A DNA stretch of 64,000 bases from assembly GCA_000531095.1 (NCBI GenBank), contig HG799467.1, positions 362,421 to 426,420 on the forward strand. Reading direction: 5' to 3'. The DNA comes from Gemmata massiliana. Lineage in GTDB: Bacteria > Planctomycetota > Planctomycetia > Gemmatales > Gemmataceae. Below, in pieces: positions 26,587 to 36,090 of the stretch. A program made the translations under genes and the position numbers. Each line of letters starts with the position of its first letter. Positions within the stretch are counted from its first letter, which is position 1. The notes beneath the pieces are model-generated. The model was not told the origin of the DNA and made no database searches. It saw only the letters and a program-made list of their open reading frames with translations.

Positions 26587-27948
26587 CTACTGGCTCTTCG
26601 CGCGACCCGGGAACGGGCCTTCGTTCCAGGACCACAACGGCCACCGGGTATTCGCCGTGCGCATCGTGCGGTCTCCGTTCGTGATTGCTGCCAGTGCCAC
26701 GAACACTGCCAGCAAAGCGACCGTCCCGAGAGTTAATCGGCCCCACCGGAACGGGCGCTCGGGGGCCGTATCCGGGAGGGCACGCGGGCGGACGAACACC
26801 GGGTACGCGAGCACGAACGCGAACAGCATCCAAAAACCGGTCTGCGTGTTCAGATACCCGGGCCGTGCCGGGCGCCAGAAGTACAGCGCCGTCAGGTTCT
26901 GGAACACGAGCATCACAGCGGATAATACGACGGTCGGGAACCAAGCCGGCCACCGCCATCCGCGGACCAATATTAGCGCCCACACCAGCGCGCCGACCCC
27001 GGCGACCGCGCACACCGCGTCCGTGCCGCGGAGTATCGTTGCGCTCAGCCCGTCCGGGTCCGGGTACCCGAGGTCGCGCAGGGTCGTGACCCAACCGGGC
27101 ACCTTGTCTGATACCCGGGTGAGTCGGTGCCAGAGCGGGATCACCCCGAGCACGAATAGTGCTCCGAGCACCGCAGGCGTGCGGAACTCGTTCGGTTCGC
27201 CCGTCGGGTCGAGTCGCCCGGCGCCGAGCATCCCATAGGCGAACACCCCACCGCCAACGAACCCGCAGGTGAGTTCCATCACGTTCCAGTGGTTGATGGT
27301 GTACCCCCAGGCTTCCAGGCTCACGGTCGCGTTGGCCAGGAGGCGCCCACCGGCCATTCCCAGGCCGAACCCGATGAACCCATAAACCGCGCCCCGGAGC
27401 CCGACGGCGCGCCCGCTCCCGGCGAGCCACGCGAACTGTCCGAGCGCGGCCCCGAGGAACGCCACGGCGATGTCGTTGCGAGGTGGATTGATGTGGAACC
27501 CGATCAGGTCCACCAGGAGCGTGAACCCGAGCCACCCCCCGAGTACCACACTCGTGAGCAGCCCGATCCAATCCCCGGTGCGCATCGGTCGGCGTTCGGC
27601 TAACAACCCGGCCAGCGCGCAGCCGAACGTGCCCCAGCACCCGCCCTGAAGGAACAGCGTGGCGAGTCCGTAAGAGTAGTTCGGCAGGGTGTCCGCCTGT
27701 GCGTACCCGTGCAGGATGCCGTAGCTCATCTGCCCGCCGGCCCCGATCCCGGCCGCGGTCAGTGCGGCAACTACGGGCATTCGAGGGAGCAGGGCCGGAG
27801 AACCGGCAACGAACACCCAGGCCAGCCCAAGAATCGCGCCGGGGTACATCGCCCCGATGACGTGGCCGTAATCCCCGCGGATGCCCCAGGCCAGCCCGAC
27901 CGCGCACGCGACGAACAAGCTCCGCCCGAGTCGGTCCCGAACGCTCAT
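26587..27948 (-). CDS. multi-pass membrane protein of unknown function
   Basis: 453 residues with about ten to twelve hydrophobic segments from the start (LFVACAVGLAWGIRGDYGHV) to the end (LGTVALLAVFVALAAITNG). Conserved-looking polar residues lie inside segments, such as RGDYGH near the N-terminus, INHWNVMELTCGF and FQNLTALYF. GGAGGAACGGCG precedes the ATG at 27948. It resembles planctomycete membrane proteins found as single genes. Transport or lipid roles are possible, but there is no diagnostic motif. Confidence 0.75.
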   Translation of the reverse strand: MSVRDRLGRSLFVACAVGLAWGIRGDYGHVIGAMYPGAILGLAWVFVAGSPALLPRMPVVAALTAAGIGAGGQMSYGILHGYAQADTLPNYSYGLATLFLQGGCWGTFGCALAGLLAERRPMRTGDWIGLLTSVVLGGWLGFTLLVDLIGFHINPPRNDIAVAFLGAALGQFAWLAGSGRAVGLRGAVYGFIGFGLGMAGGRLLANATVSLEAWGYTINHWNVMELTCGFVGGGVFAYGMLGAGRLDPTGEPNEFRTPAVLGALFVLGVIPLWHRLTRVSDKVPGWVTTLRDLGYPDPDGLSATILRGTDAVCAVAGVGALVWALILVRGWRWPAWFPTVVLSAVMLVFQNLTALYFWRPARPGYLNTQTGFWMLFAFVLAYPVFVRPRALPDTAPERPFRWGRLTLGTVALLAVFVALAAITNGDRTMRTANTRWPLWSWNEGPFPGRAKSQ

Positions 27949-28010
27949 CGCCGTTCCTCCGGTCGTGCTTCCGCTTTTCCCAAGAACTCGATTGGCCCGC
28001 GAAATCCGCT

Positions 28011-28703
28011 CTAACCGCGCGGCGGCGTCAGCTCGTGGACCGCGACCGAGCGGGCGGCGGTTCCCTCACCGATCGCCCAGCGGGAGTGCTTCGTCCCCCA
28101 CCCGCGTGCTTCCAGCCCCGCGAGCAGCGAAAGGCTGGGCGGGCGGTACGGATCGGACAGCAGCACGCGACCGTTCGGCGCGAGGTTGTTGCGGAAGATG
28201 CGCTCCAGGCTCTCGTGCTGCGTGTCGGCGTACAGGATGTCCGCGCCCACGATCCAGTCGTAGCGCGTCTGGTCCGTCCACTCGCCCCAATCGCCCAACT
28301 GGTACTTGATCCCGGTGGCGCGGTTCCGCTCGCCGTTGCGCTGACACATGTGCAGGATCAGCTCGGACCGATCCGTCTGAACGACCTCGGCCCCGAGCGC
28401 CGCGGCCACGAGTCCCGGCACGCCCGTACCCGCGCCGAGTTCCAGCACGGTCTTTCCCCGAAACTCGGCGGACCGGGTCGCGATCTCGTGTGCGAGCGCG
28501 AGCGCCGCGGGCCACAGCACCAACCCGTAGGGGGCGCGCTGGTCCGGGAGGTTCAGGAACTGCGTTTCCTCGTCGAGGCTGAGGACCGCGTGTACGTGCA
28601 GTACCGACAGTTCCTTGTTCCCGACCGGCAGGCGGCACTCCACGAGTGGGAAATCGCCGATGGAGGTGCTGAGGAGCTGGGGCGGTGAAACGGGGGTGGT
28701 CAT
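28011..28703 (-). CDS. SAM-dependent methyltransferase, METTL21/nicotinamide N-methyltransferase-like
   Basis: 230 residues from the ATG at 28703; ATG codons at 28739 and 28760 are also in frame and no site decides. The SAM-binding motif is VLELGAGTGVPGLVAAALGA. The post-motif region has WIVGADILYAD, and WPAALALAHEI precedes motif I, as in the METTL21/FAM86 type. These enzymes often methylate lysines of proteins. The substrate here is unknown. The left end of an IS5-type element is 60 bases upstream of the start, so its promoter may have been altered. Confidence 0.75.
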   Translation of the reverse strand: MTTPVSPPQLLSTSIGDFPLVECRLPVGNKELSVLHVHAVLSLDEETQFLNLPDQRAPYGLVLWPAALALAHEIATRSAEFRGKTVLELGAGTGVPGLVAAALGAEVVQTDRSELILHMCQRNGERNRATGIKYQLGDWGEWTDQTRYDWIVGADILYADTQHESLERIFRNNLAPNGRVLLSDPYRPPSLSLLAGLEARGWGTKHSRWAIGEGTAARSVAVHELTPPRG

Positions 28704-28762
28704 GCGAATTGAGATAGGAACTGCTCCGGAGAGCGTCATTCCGCAACGTGCGCCGATCACTA

Positions 28763-29800
28763 GACCTCATTCACGATAGCAGGCGAGTTACCCTGCCTCT
28801 TCCCCGGTGCCGGTTCAGGAGGCTCGGTGTTTGAGCATCCGGTTGACCAACCCAGCAATGGCGCGGACACGCACCGCGTGCCTTGGTCGCGGGTGCCGGT
28901 TCACACGCGCGACCGCCCGGAACCGACGCAACCGCCCGATCGCGTGTTCGACCACGATCCGGCGCCGGCGGAATGCGCGGTTGTACTTCCGATCCTCGGG
29001 TGGGCGCTCCTGCCCGCGCGGCTTGCGGCGCGGCGCCGCTCCCAACCCCGTCGGGTGCAACGCACCCATCCCGACGTAACCCAGATCACCGATCCCACCG
29101 ACCCCCTTCGGGAGCCGCTTCAGCAGCCGTGACTTCTTGAGCCGCTTGATATCCGCCCACGGCCCCGGCACCGAGTCGGACACGTCTACGATCCGTCCCG
29201 AGCTCTCGTCCACGGCCACCTGGCTCTTGAGCGTGTGGGCCTTCTTCTTGCCCGAGTAGTACGCCCGCTGACGCCTCTTGGGGCGCTGGGTCCGCTGCTC
29301 GAAGCTGTCGATCACCACCGCGAGCCCCGGGGTGTCATTCAACAGGGCCGGCAACCGCTTGCGGCGCGGGGCACCCGGGTCCGGCATCCGCATCGTGTCC
29401 CGACCGGCCCGCTCCAACACCGGCACGCACCGGGTCCGCACCCGACTGGCCGTCGAGTCGGACACCCCGAACCGGAACCCGAGCACCTCGTTGGTCGGGT
29501 ACTGGCGCAACCAGATGACCGTCCGCAGCAGTTGGTCCGCGGTGCTCAGGTCGAAGTTGTCGCCGCCCCCGAGCGCCTGTTGCCGGTTGGGGCGCGCGAG
29601 CGCCTTTTTGTGCGCGGCTCCGACCGCGGGGACCACATCCGCTTCCAACGCATCGACCGCGGCGACCGTCAGCCCGGTCAGGTGGCCGAACACGACCGGG
29701 GACTTCCGCAGGTTCTCAAGACGTGCAATCAGCGACGTCATCCAACAGGGCCAGATTCGTCCCGATATCCTACGGACCAACTGCTATCGTGAATGAGGTC
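28763..29800 (-). mobile_element. complete IS5-family element with 20-bp terminal inverted repeats and TA duplication
   Basis: The left end GACCTCATTCACGATAGCAG (28763-28782) is exactly mirrored at the right end (29781-29800). The flanking TA at 28761-28762 and 29801-29802 is the presumed target-site duplication, as in IS427-type IS5 elements. The element is 1038 bp and carries one transposase gene. The perfect inverted repeats suggest a recent insertion. The subgroup assignment is inference from the TA duplication. Confidence 0.85.
28815..29741 (-). CDS. IS5-family DDE transposase
   Basis: 308 residues from the ATG at 29741. The N-terminal HTH region is RFGVSDSTASRVR. The DDE residues fit VVIDSFEQRT (first Asp), GDLGYVGM (second Asp) and VVEHAIGRLRRF (Glu). 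The segment YYSGKKKAHTLKSQVAVD before the second Asp is typical of the DDE_Tnp_4 domain. The frame is uninterrupted, so the enzyme may be active. It catalyses cut-and-paste movement of the surrounding element. Confidence 0.88.
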   Translation of the reverse strand: MTSLIARLENLRKSPVVFGHLTGLTVAAVDALEADVVPAVGAAHKKALARPNRQQALGGGDNFDLSTADQLLRTVIWLRQYPTNEVLGFRFGVSDSTASRVRTRCVPVLERAGRDTMRMPDPGAPRRKRLPALLNDTPGLAVVIDSFEQRTQRPKRRQRAYYSGKKKAHTLKSQVAVDESSGRIVDVSDSVPGPWADIKRLKKSRLLKRLPKGVGGIGDLGYVGMGALHPTGLGAAPRRKPRGQERPPEDRKYNRAFRRRRIVVEHAIGRLRRFRAVARVNRHPRPRHAVRVRAIAGLVNRMLKHRAS

Positions 29801-30048
29801 TAATCGCCAACCCCGTCTCATCGGTCAACCGCTGGAGGGCTACTTTCCACAGCCGACGCCGACTCGCGTTGCTGCCGCCGGATTCGGCTGTAATCAACAG
29901 CTTCGTCGCCTCGGGATACCCGCCCGATCCCATATTCCTCCACCACCGGCGAATCGCGGTGATGACCTACTTGCGCCGCGCGAACGAGGCAAAAGCTGTA
30001 GAACGACTTCCGTCAATCCGGGCCGGGTGCGGAACAAGGGGGCGGATC

Positions 30049-31000
30049 ATGGACGACCTGGGGCCGCTCTGCTGTCAGAACTCGGACTGTCCCGACGTCG
30101 GGGAGCGGGGCCACGGGAACCTGACCGTGTCCTCGCGGTACGGGGCCGGCAAGGCCCGTCGGATGCTCCGGTGCTCGACCTGCAAGACCCGGTTCTCGGA
30201 GCGCAAGGGCACACCCCTGTTCGGTGCCCGGCTCACCCCGACGACCGCAACCGCCGTGCTGGCGCACGTGGCCGAAGGGGTCGGCACCCGCAAGACCGCT
30301 CGGCTCACCGGGGGCCACCCGGACACGGTCGCCCGGTATATCCAACTCGCCGGCGGTCGCGCCGCCGGGCTCCACGACGAGTTGGTCGTTTTTTCCCCCG
30401 AAGACCAACGAGGTCCAGTTCGACGAGACGTGGGCGCTCGTCGGCAAAAAGCAGAAGATCTGCGCCCCGGATGACGCCCGACGCGGGGACTGCTGGGACC
30501 ACGTGGCCCTCGACCCCGAGACCCGGTTGGTCGTCAGTCTGGTGGTCAGCAAGCGGACCGCCGAGGCGACCCACGCGCTGGTCCCGGACTTCCGGCGCCG
30601 GACCGGCTCTCGTGTGATGCGGCTGATGACGTCCGACGAGTACCCGGTGCACGAGGAGGCGATCCGGGACGCCTACGGGCACGTGGTCGTGCCACCGCGG
30701 ACGGGTCGCCCGGGTCGGCCCCGGAAGCCACGCACGGTGATCCCACCGGCAGTGACCTACGCGACCGTTCACAAGGAGAAGGAGAACAAAGGAGAACAAT
30801 CGGGTAGTGCGGGTGAGCACGCGCGTGGTGTTCGGGACGGCCGTGGCCGCATCGGCGGTCGGCCGGGTCGTGAACACGAGTTTCGTGGAGCGTCACAACG
30901 GGACGGACCGGAACCGGTGCCGCCGCAAGGCGCGCAAGAGCTACGGGTTCTCGAAGAACTGGGCCGCGCATCGCGCGGCGAGTGTGTTCGTGTCGCGGAG
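30049..31000 (+). pseudogene. IS1-like transposase, frameshifted and truncated
   Basis: The start is ATG 30049 with AAGGGGG seven bases upstream. The N-terminus has InsA-like zinc cysteines (LCCQNSDCPDVGERGHGN and CSTCKTRFSERKGTPLF). At about 30388-30400, near a T6C5 run, the frame shifts to NEVQFDETWALVGKKQ. A 10-bp tandem duplication at 30781-30800 shifts it again to VVRVSTRVVFGTAV. The InsB-like end (NTSFVERHNGTDRNRCRRKA) is present, but similarity ends near 31000. The promoter-side remnant 29803-30048 has no clear gene. This copy is dead unless the first shift is programmed. Confidence 0.75.
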
Positions 31001-31020
31001 CAGAAAATATCGTGCGCGAA

Positions 31021-32118
31021 TCAGCGAGCGAGGAGTCGCGCGACCGTTCGCGCGATCATGGCTTCTTCGTTCGTGCGAATGACTCGCACCGTGGCCGGGG
31101 AACCGTCCGGGGAAATGACGGGGGCGCTTGCGGTGTTGCGGGCTGGATCGAGGCTCACTCCGAGGAACGCCAAGTTCGCACAAATGCGGGCGCGAATTTC
31201 GGGGGCGTTCTCCCCGATGCCGCCCGAAAATACGAGCGTGTCCAGTCCCCCGAGCGCTGCGGACATCGCGCCGATCCACTTCCGTGCCTGATAGCAGAAC
31301 ACGGCGAGCGCTTCGGCCGCACGCGGGTCGGTGGGCTCGTGCGCGAGTAGCTCGCGGATGTCGGAACTGGTTTCGGAAATCCCGCGCAGCCCGGATTCGC
31401 GGTTCACGAGCTTGTCGATCTGGTCCGCGCTCAATTTCTCGGCCCGCGCGAGGTGGACCAGGACACCCGGGTCGAGATCGCCGGTCCGCGTGCCCATCAC
31501 GAGTCCTCCGGTGGGCGTGAAGCCCATCGTAGTGTCGACGCACGAGCCGTTGTGAACGGCGGCCATGCTCGCGCCGGAGCCGAGGTGTGCGAGTACGATG
31601 CGCCCGCGTGCCACGTCCGCGCCCGCCGCGCGCGCGAGTTCTTCCATCAGGAACTCGTAAGAGAGCCCGTGGAAACCGTAGCGCCGGATCCCTTGTGCCT
31701 GGTAGCGCCGCGGGACCGGTAGCGTGCGGGCCACTGTGGGCAGCCCGCGGTGGAACGCAGTATCGAAGCACGCCACTTGCGGGACGCCGGGGATGCGCTC
31801 CGTGCAGGCCGCGATCAGTTCGAGTTCTGCGGGCAGGTGCGTGGGGTCGAGCGGTTGGAGCTGTTTCAGGTCGCGGAGTAACTCGGGGGTGACCAATTCC
31901 GAGGCCACGCGGTCCGGCCCGCCGTGAACGAGCCGGTGCCCGATCCCCGCGAGTTGTGCCGTCGCGCCGCGAGCTTCGAGTTCGTCCAGGATGGCGCCCG
32001 CGCTGGCGAGGCGTTCGAGTTTCCCGTGCGATATCTCTTGGGGCGCTTCACCCGCGGTGAACGTGGCGAACTTCGTGCTCGACGAACCGGCGTTGATCGT
32101 GAGGATGTGTGCCGCCAC
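31021..32118 (-). CDS. ackA: acetate kinase
   Basis: 365 residues. The ASKHA phosphate-1 motif is ILTINAGSSSTKFATF. Acetate-kinase signatures are ERIPGVPQVACFDTAFH, RRYGFHGLSYEFL, VLAHLGSGASMAAV, GFTPTGGLVMGTRTGDLDPG and VFSGGIGENAPEIR. It converts acetyl phosphate and ADP to acetate and ATP; propionate use is possible. The GTG at 32118 with AAGG about nine bases upstream begins right before the ATP-binding motif. It follows the metallophosphoesterase gene by 14 bases, so they are probably cotranscribed. No phosphotransacetylase gene is beside it. The 3' end abuts the decayed IS1-like element. Confidence 0.93.
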   Translation of the reverse strand: MAAHILTINAGSSSTKFATFTAGEAPQEISHGKLERLASAGAILDELEARGATAQLAGIGHRLVHGGPDRVASELVTPELLRDLKQLQPLDPTHLPAELELIAACTERIPGVPQVACFDTAFHRGLPTVARTLPVPRRYQAQGIRRYGFHGLSYEFLMEELARAAGADVARGRIVLAHLGSGASMAAVHNGSCVDTTMGFTPTGGLVMGTRTGDLDPGVLVHLARAEKLSADQIDKLVNRESGLRGISETSSDIRELLAHEPTDPRAAEALAVFCYQARKWIGAMSAALGGLDTLVFSGGIGENAPEIRARICANLAFLGVSLDPARNTASAPVISPDGSPATVRVIRTNEEAMIARTVARLLAR

Positions 32119-32132
32119 GCGGACCGCCTTTC

Positions 32133-32879
32133 TTACCGCCCCTCGCGCAATCGGTCGCCGAGGAAGTCGTTTAATTCGGGCACCGAGTAGATTTTCGCTA
32201 CGGTCTTGTCCACATCGTATTGTACGCGCCGGAAGACCAAATTGAGTCCGTCGAGGGTCACGTAACACGCGCGCCAGTTCGTGTCGCGCGGCTGGCCCAC
32301 CGAGCCGACGTTCACGATCGTCTTGCGGTCGTCGAGGCGCCAGGTGTAGTCGATCTCTTCCGGGGAGAGGAACTGCCACTGGGCGCCCGGTTCCGGCTCG
32401 ATGAACACGCCGGGCACGTGCGTGTGCCCCGCGAAGCAGTAGCGCTCGATCTGCTCGCCGATCTTCGTCATCTTCGTGACGTTGTAGACGTCCTCGGGGA
32501 AGACGTACTCGTTGGTGGGACTGCGCGCCGACCCATGCACGAATAAGAACGCGCCGTCACGGGACTGCTTGGGGCGCTCGGAGAGGAACGCCCACATGTC
32601 GTCGCGCCGGGCGCTCTCTAGGACCGCGCGGGTCCAGAGCGCGGCCTTTTCCGCGGTCGGGCTGAACCCGAACGGGTCGAACAGCACCGCGTGGTCGTGG
32701 TTGCCCAGGACGTTGAGATCCCAGGTCATCGCGCGCTCGACGCACTCGATCGGGTTCGGGCCGTAGCCCACGATGTCGCCCAGGCTCGTAACGGACGATA
32801 CCGGGAGCCGCGCGATGTCGGCGAGGACCGCGTCGAGCGCCTCAATGTTGCCGTGAACGTCGCTCAGAATCGCCCGCAT
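32133..32879 (-). CDS. calcineurin-like metallophosphoesterase
   Basis: 248 residues. The ligands are in order: SDVHGN (residues about 6-11), GDIVGYGPNP, LGNHDHA and FAGHTHVPG. This set is typical of the bacterial group of predicted phosphodiesterases near diadenosine tetraphosphatases and YfcE. The ATG at 32879 was chosen because it begins the fold exactly; the upstream in-frame stretch runs through a non-coding inverted repeat. It is the upstream gene of a pair with acetate kinase (14-base gap). The substrate is unknown. Confidence 0.85.
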   Translation of the reverse strand: MRAILSDVHGNIEALDAVLADIARLPVSSVTSLGDIVGYGPNPIECVERAMTWDLNVLGNHDHAVLFDPFGFSPTAEKAALWTRAVLESARRDDMWAFLSERPKQSRDGAFLFVHGSARSPTNEYVFPEDVYNVTKMTKIGEQIERYCFAGHTHVPGVFIEPEPGAQWQFLSPEEIDYTWRLDDRKTIVNVGSVGQPRDTNWRACYVTLDGLNLVFRRVQYDVDKTVAKIYSVPELNDFLGDRLREGR

Positions 32880-32917
32880 GAGCCACCCGTATGAGGCGCA
32901 CGACCCGGAAGAAGATC

Positions 32918-33089
32918 GGCCACAAAAACGCACAAAGGAAGACCGGAACAGAAAACAGAAATCGGAGGTCAGAAGACAGAGGTCACTGGTTCGGTTGCTA
33001 CTTCTGTATTCACCTTCTGTTCTCTGTCCGTAGTCTTCTGATCTTTTGATCTCTGTTTTCTTTTGTGCCCTTTGTGCGTTTTTGTGGCC
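32918..33089. repeat. intergenic inverted-repeat element with 21-bp perfect ends
   Basis: Ends at 32918-32938 and 33069-33089 are exact reverse complements (GGCCACAAAAACGCACAAAG and partner). The interior is rich in GACAGA/CTGTC-like words. A closely similar end (TTTGTGCCCTTTGTGCTTTT) occurs at about 51450-51478. It looks like a dispersed, non-coding repeat family. It fills the gap between the phosphoesterase start and the GNAT stop. Confidence 0.65.
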
Positions 33090-33115
33090 CAACTCTGCTG
33101 TTTTCGGCCGTTCGG

Positions 33116-34053
33116 CTAAGCCAATCGCTTCTCCAGTATCGGGAAGCGGCCGTGTTCCTTGAAGTACCGCGTGTAGAAGGAGGTCAGGTGTGGGGCGTCG
33201 GACGGGCACTGGGCCGCGAGCGCGGTGACGGTGCCCTCGGTCATCTCCTGCGACGCTTCGGAGAGCAGAGCCAGCCCCGCCGTTAGCGCGCGGCCCGGGT
33301 CCGCGACCATGAAGCTGAACAGCCCGTTAACGCGCTTCGTGTTTAATCCTTCGGTGCCGAACGCGCCGAGCCGGAAGCACGGGCGTTCGGGTCCACTTTC
33401 TTGACGTCCGCGTAGGTGGAACTCTCCAGGCCGATCCCGATCGCGACCGGTTCGTCGTCTGCCCCGCGGAGAACCAGAAGCGCCTCCGCAGGGAAATACG
33501 GGTTGGCGAAGAAATAACTTTCGAGCTTCTCGTCCGGAAGACGGAGAAGCCCCCGGCCCATCGCGGCGACCGCCGGGAGGTCCGTTCGACGCAACCGGTC
33601 GATCGGCAACTTGCTCCGGTTCACGAGCGTGGGTAGATCGACCGGATCGGCCCAGAAGTTCACAATTTCGCGTGCAACGACGAAGCCGCGGTCCGCGAGG
33701 AACGTCAGGACCGGTTCCCAGTCTCGACGGTAGGCCGCGAACACCGTGTCCAGCCCGCGTGCGCGGGCGGCGTCCAGGGCCGCGTCGAACAGCGGACCGG
33801 CGGCGGACTCGAACCCCTTGCGGCACCACGGCACGCTCACGCGCCCCTGTTCCGGTTCGAGCACGCAGTATCCGACGACCTGTCCGCCCTCTTCCGCGTA
33901 GAACCGCGCCCCGGGATCGAACCCCCGCGCACGGGTGCGCCGCTTCACGTCGTCTGAGGTAGCGGCCTTGAACCCGGGCAGCGCGAACGCGGCGACGTTG
34001 AACAGCGCCGCTTGCGTGGCTTCGTCGCCGGGTTGGAAGGTGCGAATGTTCAC
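33116..34053 (-). pseudogene. GNAT-family N-acetyltransferase gene with a one-base deletion
   Basis: The N-terminal 220 or so residues read from ATG 34053 (MNIRTFQPGDEATQAALFNV, then VVGYCVLEPEQGRVSV). At 33381-33383 a GGG run (CCC on the coding strand) is one base short. After restoring it, the frame continues as PCFRLGAFGTEGLNTKRVNG to a stop at 33116. The repaired protein is about 312 residues with tandem acetyltransferase-like halves. The first half has the acetyl-CoA loop region near LYDAA-like FDAALDAARARGL. The substrate is unknown. The lesion may be a sequencing error. Confidence 0.75.
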
Positions 34054-34221
34054 GGCGAGCCGGCGTCCTGAATTAGGGCAGGTGTGGTGATGCTACCCGG
34101 TTGCTGCGCCGGGGACAACGGCGCGGGTGCGGGTATTTGCCCCAGTTCGGGCCGCGATGTTGGGGTTGCGATGCGTCACGTCGGCCGGCTACCCTGTTCC
34201 GCCCGACAGGAGGTCGCACCC

Positions 34222-35784
34222 GTGGAATCAACAAAAAACGTACCAATCGAGAACCGAATTCAGCCCACCGTGAAGTTGGTGACGGTCGTCGAGACCGCAC
34301 CAGCTCCCACAAACCGGCCCGCGTCGCGCGTGACGGCCGCGCTGGTCGCGCTCGTCCTTCTAGGCGGCGGGGCGCGGACGGCGTCGTTCCTCACGGACCG
34401 GAACTTGTGGATCGACGAGGCGATGCTCGCACTCAACCTCGTGGACCGTTCGCCGGCCCAACTCTTCGACAAGCTCGACTACAACCAGGGGGCGCCGGTG
34501 GCGTTCCTGCTGGTCGCGAAAGCGGGTATCAGCGCGTTCGGGCCGAGCGCCTGGGCGCTGCGGCTGGTACCGTTCATCGCTTCGATTGTGGGGCTGATCG
34601 CGTTTTCCGTAGTGTCCCGGCGCCTGCTCTCTCCGGGAGCGGCCGTGTTCGCAACGGCACTGTTCGCGCTGTCCCCGCACATTGTGAGCTACGCGGGCGA
34701 GTGCAAGCAGTACCAGAGTGACGCGACTCTGGCGATCGGGCTGTTCGCCGTGTCGCTGGGGTTGCTCGAAGGTAAGGGGGGCTTCTGGCGATGGTTCGCG
34801 CTGGCTGTGTCCGGGGCCGCGGCGGTGTGGTGCTCACACCCGTCGGTGTTCGTGCTCGGCGGGATCGGTACCGCGCTCCTGGTGTGGGCCGCGGTCGAGC
34901 GCGACCGGGCGCGGTTCCTGTCCGCGAGCGCGACCGTTGGGGCGTGGTTGGTGAGCTTCGGTATTTGCTACGTGCTCTGCTTGAAGCAGTTAGGCGGGAA
35001 CAAGTACCTGACCGACTACTGGGCCGGGCACTTCATGTCGTTTCCGCCGAAGGGCCTGGGCGACGTCGCGTGGCTCGTGGATCACGTGGTCGCGTTCTTC
35101 GTGGTCCCAGGCGGGTTCGGCGGGTTGATGGTGCCACTGGGCGGGTTCGCGGCCGTGCTCGCACTCGTTGGGGTGCGTGAGTTCGCACGCGAACGCTGGC
35201 CCCTGGCCGTTGCCCTCGTGATGCCGACCGTTCTGGTGCTGTTCGCGTCCAGCCTGCACAAGTACCCGATCGGCGGGCGGTTGATGCTGTTCATGGTCCC
35301 GATCGGGGGGCTACTCGTCGCACGCGGAGCGTGGGCCGTGTTCGACGCGATGAAGGACAAGAACCGCTTCGCCGCGGTTGCGCTCCTCGGGCTGTTGGTC
35401 GGGGCCAGCGCGTGGCAGACGTGGGAAGTGCTCCAACGACCCTTGCGCCACGAACAACTGGCGCCGGTGCTCGATCGAGTGCGGAGCGAGTTCCAACCGG
35501 GCGATCGCTTGTACGTGTACTACGGGGCCGGTCCCGCGTTCACGTTCTATACCCGCACCCAGTCGTTCCCCGCAGACGTTGTGGTGATGGGAGAGGAGCA
35601 CCGGGACGACCCGGCCGGGTACCTCGCCGAATTGAAGAATCTGCACGGGCGCGTGTGGGTCGTGTTCAGCCACCCGCACAATTACGAAGAGACGATCATC
35701 CGGACGGCGCTCGATTGCCGCGGGCCGTGTGAGCGCGAGGTGAAGAAGCCCGGCGCCGGGGCGTTCCTGTACCGCTTGGAGTGA
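34222..35784 (+). CDS. GT39/PMT-like membrane glycosyltransferase
   Basis: 520 residues. The GTG start at 34222 has a perfect AGGAGGT seven bases upstream, so it is preferred over in-frame upstream codons. A helix near the N-terminus is followed by LTDRNLWIDEAMLALNL, whose Asp-Glu matches the GT39 catalytic loop. About ten membrane helices follow, with SPHIVSYAGECKQYQSDATL in a loop, and a soluble C-terminal domain (GDRLYVYYGAGPAFTFYT). Such enzymes transfer sugars from polyprenyl-phosphate donors to proteins or lipids at the membrane. The acceptor is unknown. Confidence 0.8.
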   Translation: MESTKNVPIENRIQPTVKLVTVVETAPAPTNRPASRVTAALVALVLLGGGARTASFLTDRNLWIDEAMLALNLVDRSPAQLFDKLDYNQGAPVAFLLVAKAGISAFGPSAWALRLVPFIASIVGLIAFSVVSRRLLSPGAAVFATALFALSPHIVSYAGECKQYQSDATLAIGLFAVSLGLLEGKGGFWRWFALAVSGAAAVWCSHPSVFVLGGIGTALLVWAAVERDRARFLSASATVGAWLVSFGICYVLCLKQLGGNKYLTDYWAGHFMSFPPKGLGDVAWLVDHVVAFFVVPGGFGGLMVPLGGFAAVLALVGVREFARERWPLAVALVMPTVLVLFASSLHKYPIGGRLMLFMVPIGGLLVARGAWAVFDAMKDKNRFAAVALLGLLVGASAWQTWEVLQRPLRHEQLAPVLDRVRSEFQPGDRLYVYYGAGPAFTFYTRTQSFPADVVVMGEEHRDDPAGYLAELKNLHGRVWVVFSHPHNYEETIIRTALDCRGPCEREVKKPGAGAFLYRLE

Positions 35785-35815
35785 GGTGCGGGTATTGCAG
35801 GGGGCGTTGAAATCA

Positions 35816-35886
35816 CCACCCGCTCGTTGACACTCGCAGTTCGCCAAGAGGCTCCAGGCGAACCGCGGGTGTCAACGAGCGGGTGG
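35816..35886. repeat. 30-bp imperfect inverted repeat
   Basis: Arms 35816-35845 and 35857-35886 are reverse complements with two mismatches and an 11-base loop (CCACCCGCTCGTTGACAC start). It lies 31 bases after the GT39-like gene. It could end transcription or be a small repeat. No T-tract follows. Confidence 0.6.
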
Positions 35887-35929
35887 AATTACGCATTCGT
35901 GAAAGGTCGTCGTTAGAATCGGCATTAAG

Positions 35930-35979
35930 AGACGGAACGCGCCGCGCCCCAACTGTTTGGGGCGCGGCGCGTTCCGTCT
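35930..35979. terminator. 23-bp perfect hairpin
   Basis: Arms 35930-35952 and 35957-35979 match exactly around a ctgt loop (stem starts AGACGGAACGCGCC). It stands between the GT39-like gene and the Tat-exported protein gene, which makes a termination or mRNA-end role likely, though no T-tract follows. The rest of 35785-36090 holds only this and the preceding inverted repeat. Confidence 0.6.
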
Positions 35980-36090
35980 GTGCGCTGTCGCCGGTCCACG
36001 AACCGGTGCGAAGTCGCGCGGGTCCGGTTGATCCGTTAGCCCCCGGCGGTTATGGTCAACTTTGGCACCTCTCGCCACTCGGGGTACATT

